The notes under the pieces are model-generated. The model searched no databases. It was not told the DNA's origin and saw only the letters and a program-made list of their open reading frames with translations. From a virus, in the IMG/VR virus record IMGVR_UViG_3300042301_001108, positions 1-60,005 of that record: a DNA stretch of 60,005 nucleotides, one strand, 5' to 3'. A program made the translations under genes and the position numbers. Shown in pieces: positions 58,537 to 60,005 of the stretch (within the stretch, counting starts at the first letter, position 1; every line of letters begins with the position of its first letter).

Positions 58537-59507
58537 TATAGCATTCCTGGTTTTTTAACATCCGTAATGTATTTGTCTAGAATCTTGTCAACTAAAATGT
58601 TGCCAGTTCCAGATAGAGCTGCGGAATCAATCTTAATTTTAAACTGATCTGTTGAGTAGTCTGTAATATATCTCTTAAAGTATTCTAACTTTCCGCAAGC
58701 AATGTCGTTTATAAGCATTTTAACTGCATCCTGAATATCATTAGGAACTACTTTGTATCCTATTTCTAAGTGAATTAGATAGTCTGTTCCTGCATTAAAC
58801 AATACCCCTGATTTTAGGGCAATGGTGTTTCCACTATCAGACGTGTCAAACATACTGATGGAGTCTGATGCTGCCATAGCTAAGCCAACTGGTGCTGACT
58901 CTGCACGATTAAAGTCTGTAATTACGTAGCTTGGATCTTTTGTAATAGCTGTTTTATCTCTAGTAATTACATAGTTCCACTCACCAATTGCTGGAGCTGT
59001 TAGGTCTGAATTGTAGACAAGCTCTGCGTTTTCATATACCTTTAAGATTTTATAAATTTTTTCCCAAACAGGAATGTAGTCTGTTCCCTGTCCAGTTGTT
59101 TCAATCCACTTTGTCTCAAAGTAAAATCCTCCAACAACAGAGTCTATAATTGCTCTAGCCAGTCTTTCGTTATAAGTTGCAGTTGCTATGTCTGAAGCTG
59201 TTTCAGCAAGCGTTGTGGGGTCTACGTATGGCCTTTCTACAGTTATGTTATCTTCTACAACAACTTCGTCATCTAGGGTAACTTCAAGATGATAGGTTTC
59301 GTCATATTTTCTAAAGTCGTAAGGTGTGTCATCTTCTCCATAAATACCAGTCCAGGAAACTGCTAGCACCCCGCTAGACCCAACCTGAATGTTGTCTTCA
59401 TACATAATATCGTAATCGGAGTCTTTAATCAAAACATGGTAAAGTGCTGATGGCTCTACAGTATAACGAACAAAATTATCGTATGGTGGTTTTCTAAGTA
59501 CGATCAC
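58536..59507 (-). CDS. Virion structural protein, possible connector
   Basis: 323 residues, GTG start sharing a base with the previous stop. First part beta-rich (SALYHVLIKDSDYDIMYEDN; YHLEVTLDDEVVVE), then helices typical of head-tail adaptor proteins (LAETASDIATATYNERLARA; IQDAVKMLINDIACGK). Probably an adaptor fused to an Ig-like domain. Confidence 0.58.
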   Translation of the reverse strand: MIVLRKPPYDNFVRYTVEPSALYHVLIKDSDYDIMYEDNIQVGSSGVLAVSWTGIYGEDDTPYDFRKYDETYHLEVTLDDEVVVEDNITVERPYVDPTTLAETASDIATATYNERLARAIIDSVVGGFYFETKWIETTGQGTDYIPVWEKIYKILKVYENAELVYNSDLTAPAIGEWNYVITRDKTAITKDPSYVITDFNRAESAPVGLAMAASDSISMFDTSDSGNTIALKSGVLFNAGTDYLIHLEIGYKVVPNDIQDAVKMLINDIACGKLEYFKRYITDYSTDQFKIKIDSAALSGTGNILVDKILDKYITDVKKPGML

Positions 59508-59713
59508 TAGTTACTCCTATTATAAGCTTTGGCTACCTCTGCTGGCGTGGCAATACGGACCGCCTTGTGAGTTATCCAGAAATCTGATGCATCTTTGGTT
59601 ACTATATTATAACCAATATTCAATTTTCCAAGACCATATTTAAATAAGCTCTTAGATGAGTATATGGCAACCTTTTCAACAATCATTTTGTCGTTAGAAG
59701 TTTTTTCAGCCAT
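59507..59713 (-). CDS. Small protein before the connector genes
   Basis: 68 residues: KVAIYSSKSLFKYGLGKLNIGYN, DFWITHKAVRIATPAEVAKAY. Similar small proteins occur after the capsid gene in actinophages. GGAGAAAG site and an extended -10 promoter. Function unknown. Confidence 0.6.
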   Translation of the reverse strand: MAEKTSNDKMIVEKVAIYSSKSLFKYGLGKLNIGYNIVTKDASDFWITHKAVRIATPAEVAKAYNRSN

Positions 59714-59731
59714 ATTCTTTCTCCAGCTTTA

Positions 59732-59740
59732 ATTATATCA
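59732..59740 (-). promoter_or_regulatory. Extended -10 promoter after the capsid terminator
   Basis: TGATATAAT on the minus strand between the capsid terminator and ATG 59713; restarts transcription of the tail module. Confidence 0.6.
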
Positions 59741-59755
59741 GAATATAACAAAAGA

Positions 59756-59775
59756 GGGCAGACTTTCGTCTGCCC
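59756..59775 (-). terminator. Terminator after the major capsid gene
   Basis: Minus strand GGGCAGAC-gaaa-GTCTGCCC, 8-bp perfect stem with a GNRA-like loop, followed by TCTTTTGTT. Confidence 0.88.
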
Positions 59776-59794
59776 CCTAATGTTTTAATCAGAT

Positions 59795-60005
59795 TTAGGA
59801 ATCTGATGCAGCATCTGCATAAGCAACTGCATCAAGCTCTTCCCACTGAAGGCCGAAGCGAACGAATACTGTGTACTCAATCGTGTCCTTCTTTGGAACA
59901 TACTGACGGTTTACAGTGATGTCTCTCTGGAATCCCCATACACGGTTCTGTGGGAATGTTAGGTCAACATATCCTGCAGGGTAGTAAGGAACTTCCTGAA
60001 CTTCG
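59795..60005 (-). CDS. Major capsid protein, C-terminal part
   Basis: The frame is open to the right window edge; TAA at 59795. The visible 70 codons include PYYPAGYVDLTFPQNRVWGF, RDITVNRQYVPKKDTIEYTV and FVRFGLQWEELDAVAY. The ending, frequent GTT/CTA/CGT codons, and the strong terminator fit a highly expressed HK97-fold capsid protein. The rest lies outside. Confidence 0.7.
   Translation of the reverse strand, partial: EVQEVPYYPAGYVDLTFPQNRVWGFQRDITVNRQYVPKKDTIEYTVFVRFGLQWEELDAVAYADAASDS

Overview
The window is a segment of a tailed double-stranded DNA phage, AT-rich by eye, that most likely infects an actinobacterium. Host evidence: a WhiB-type Fe-S regulator, a DUF7455-like zinc protein, a DUF6065-like protein, an actinobacterial-type pyrimidine-dimer glycosylase, and many promoters whose -10 box lies 5-7 nt before the start codon, as in actinobacterial leaderless transcription. 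AT-richness and exported proteins with short signal peptides suggest a low-GC planktonic actinobacterium rather than Streptomyces or Mycobacterium; this is inference. No integrase, repressor or attachment site was seen. The 3110-residue tape measure implies a very long non-contractile tail, roughly 0.45 micrometre if scaled at about 1.5 angstrom per residue.

Layout. 0-5 kb: small accessory genes on both strands, two peptidoglycan-degrading enzymes, tRNA-Gln and tRNA-Met. 5-9 kb: a membrane protein and three glycan-type genes (pyruvyltransferase-like, Stealth-like, double glycosyltransferase), closed by a terminator. 9-12.3 kb: one leftward operon starting from a leaderless promoter at 12338 and running through WhiB to a holin-like gene. 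12.3-20 kb: amidase and M23-type lysis enzymes, a small heat-shock protein, four tRNAs, a secreted subtilase, holin-like proteins, and an exported Pro/Glu-rich protein that appears to start at an ATT codon. 20-25 kb: thioredoxin, class II ribonucleotide reductase, terminase large and small subunits. 25-36 kb: the leftward replication and recombination module (RuvC-like, Cas4-like, RecA-like, MazG-like, DnaE-type polymerase, ssDNA-binding candidate, primase, DnaB-type helicase, HTH protein). 36-60 kb: the virion module, in transcription order from the right: major capsid protein (cut by the window edge), connector and completion proteins, tail tube, two paralogous tail assembly chaperones, tape measure, tail and baseplate proteins.

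Working together: the polymerase, primase, helicase, recombinase and nucleotide-supply genes (NrdJ, thioredoxin, MazG-like) form a largely self-sufficient replisome. Terminase is separated from the capsid region by the whole replication block. The most unusual observations are a protein-kinase/HipA-like motif set inside the tape measure protein, the recurrent leaderless promoter architecture, the ATT start with a textbook signal peptide, and the duplicated tail chaperone with an in-frame A AAA AAG slippery heptamer.
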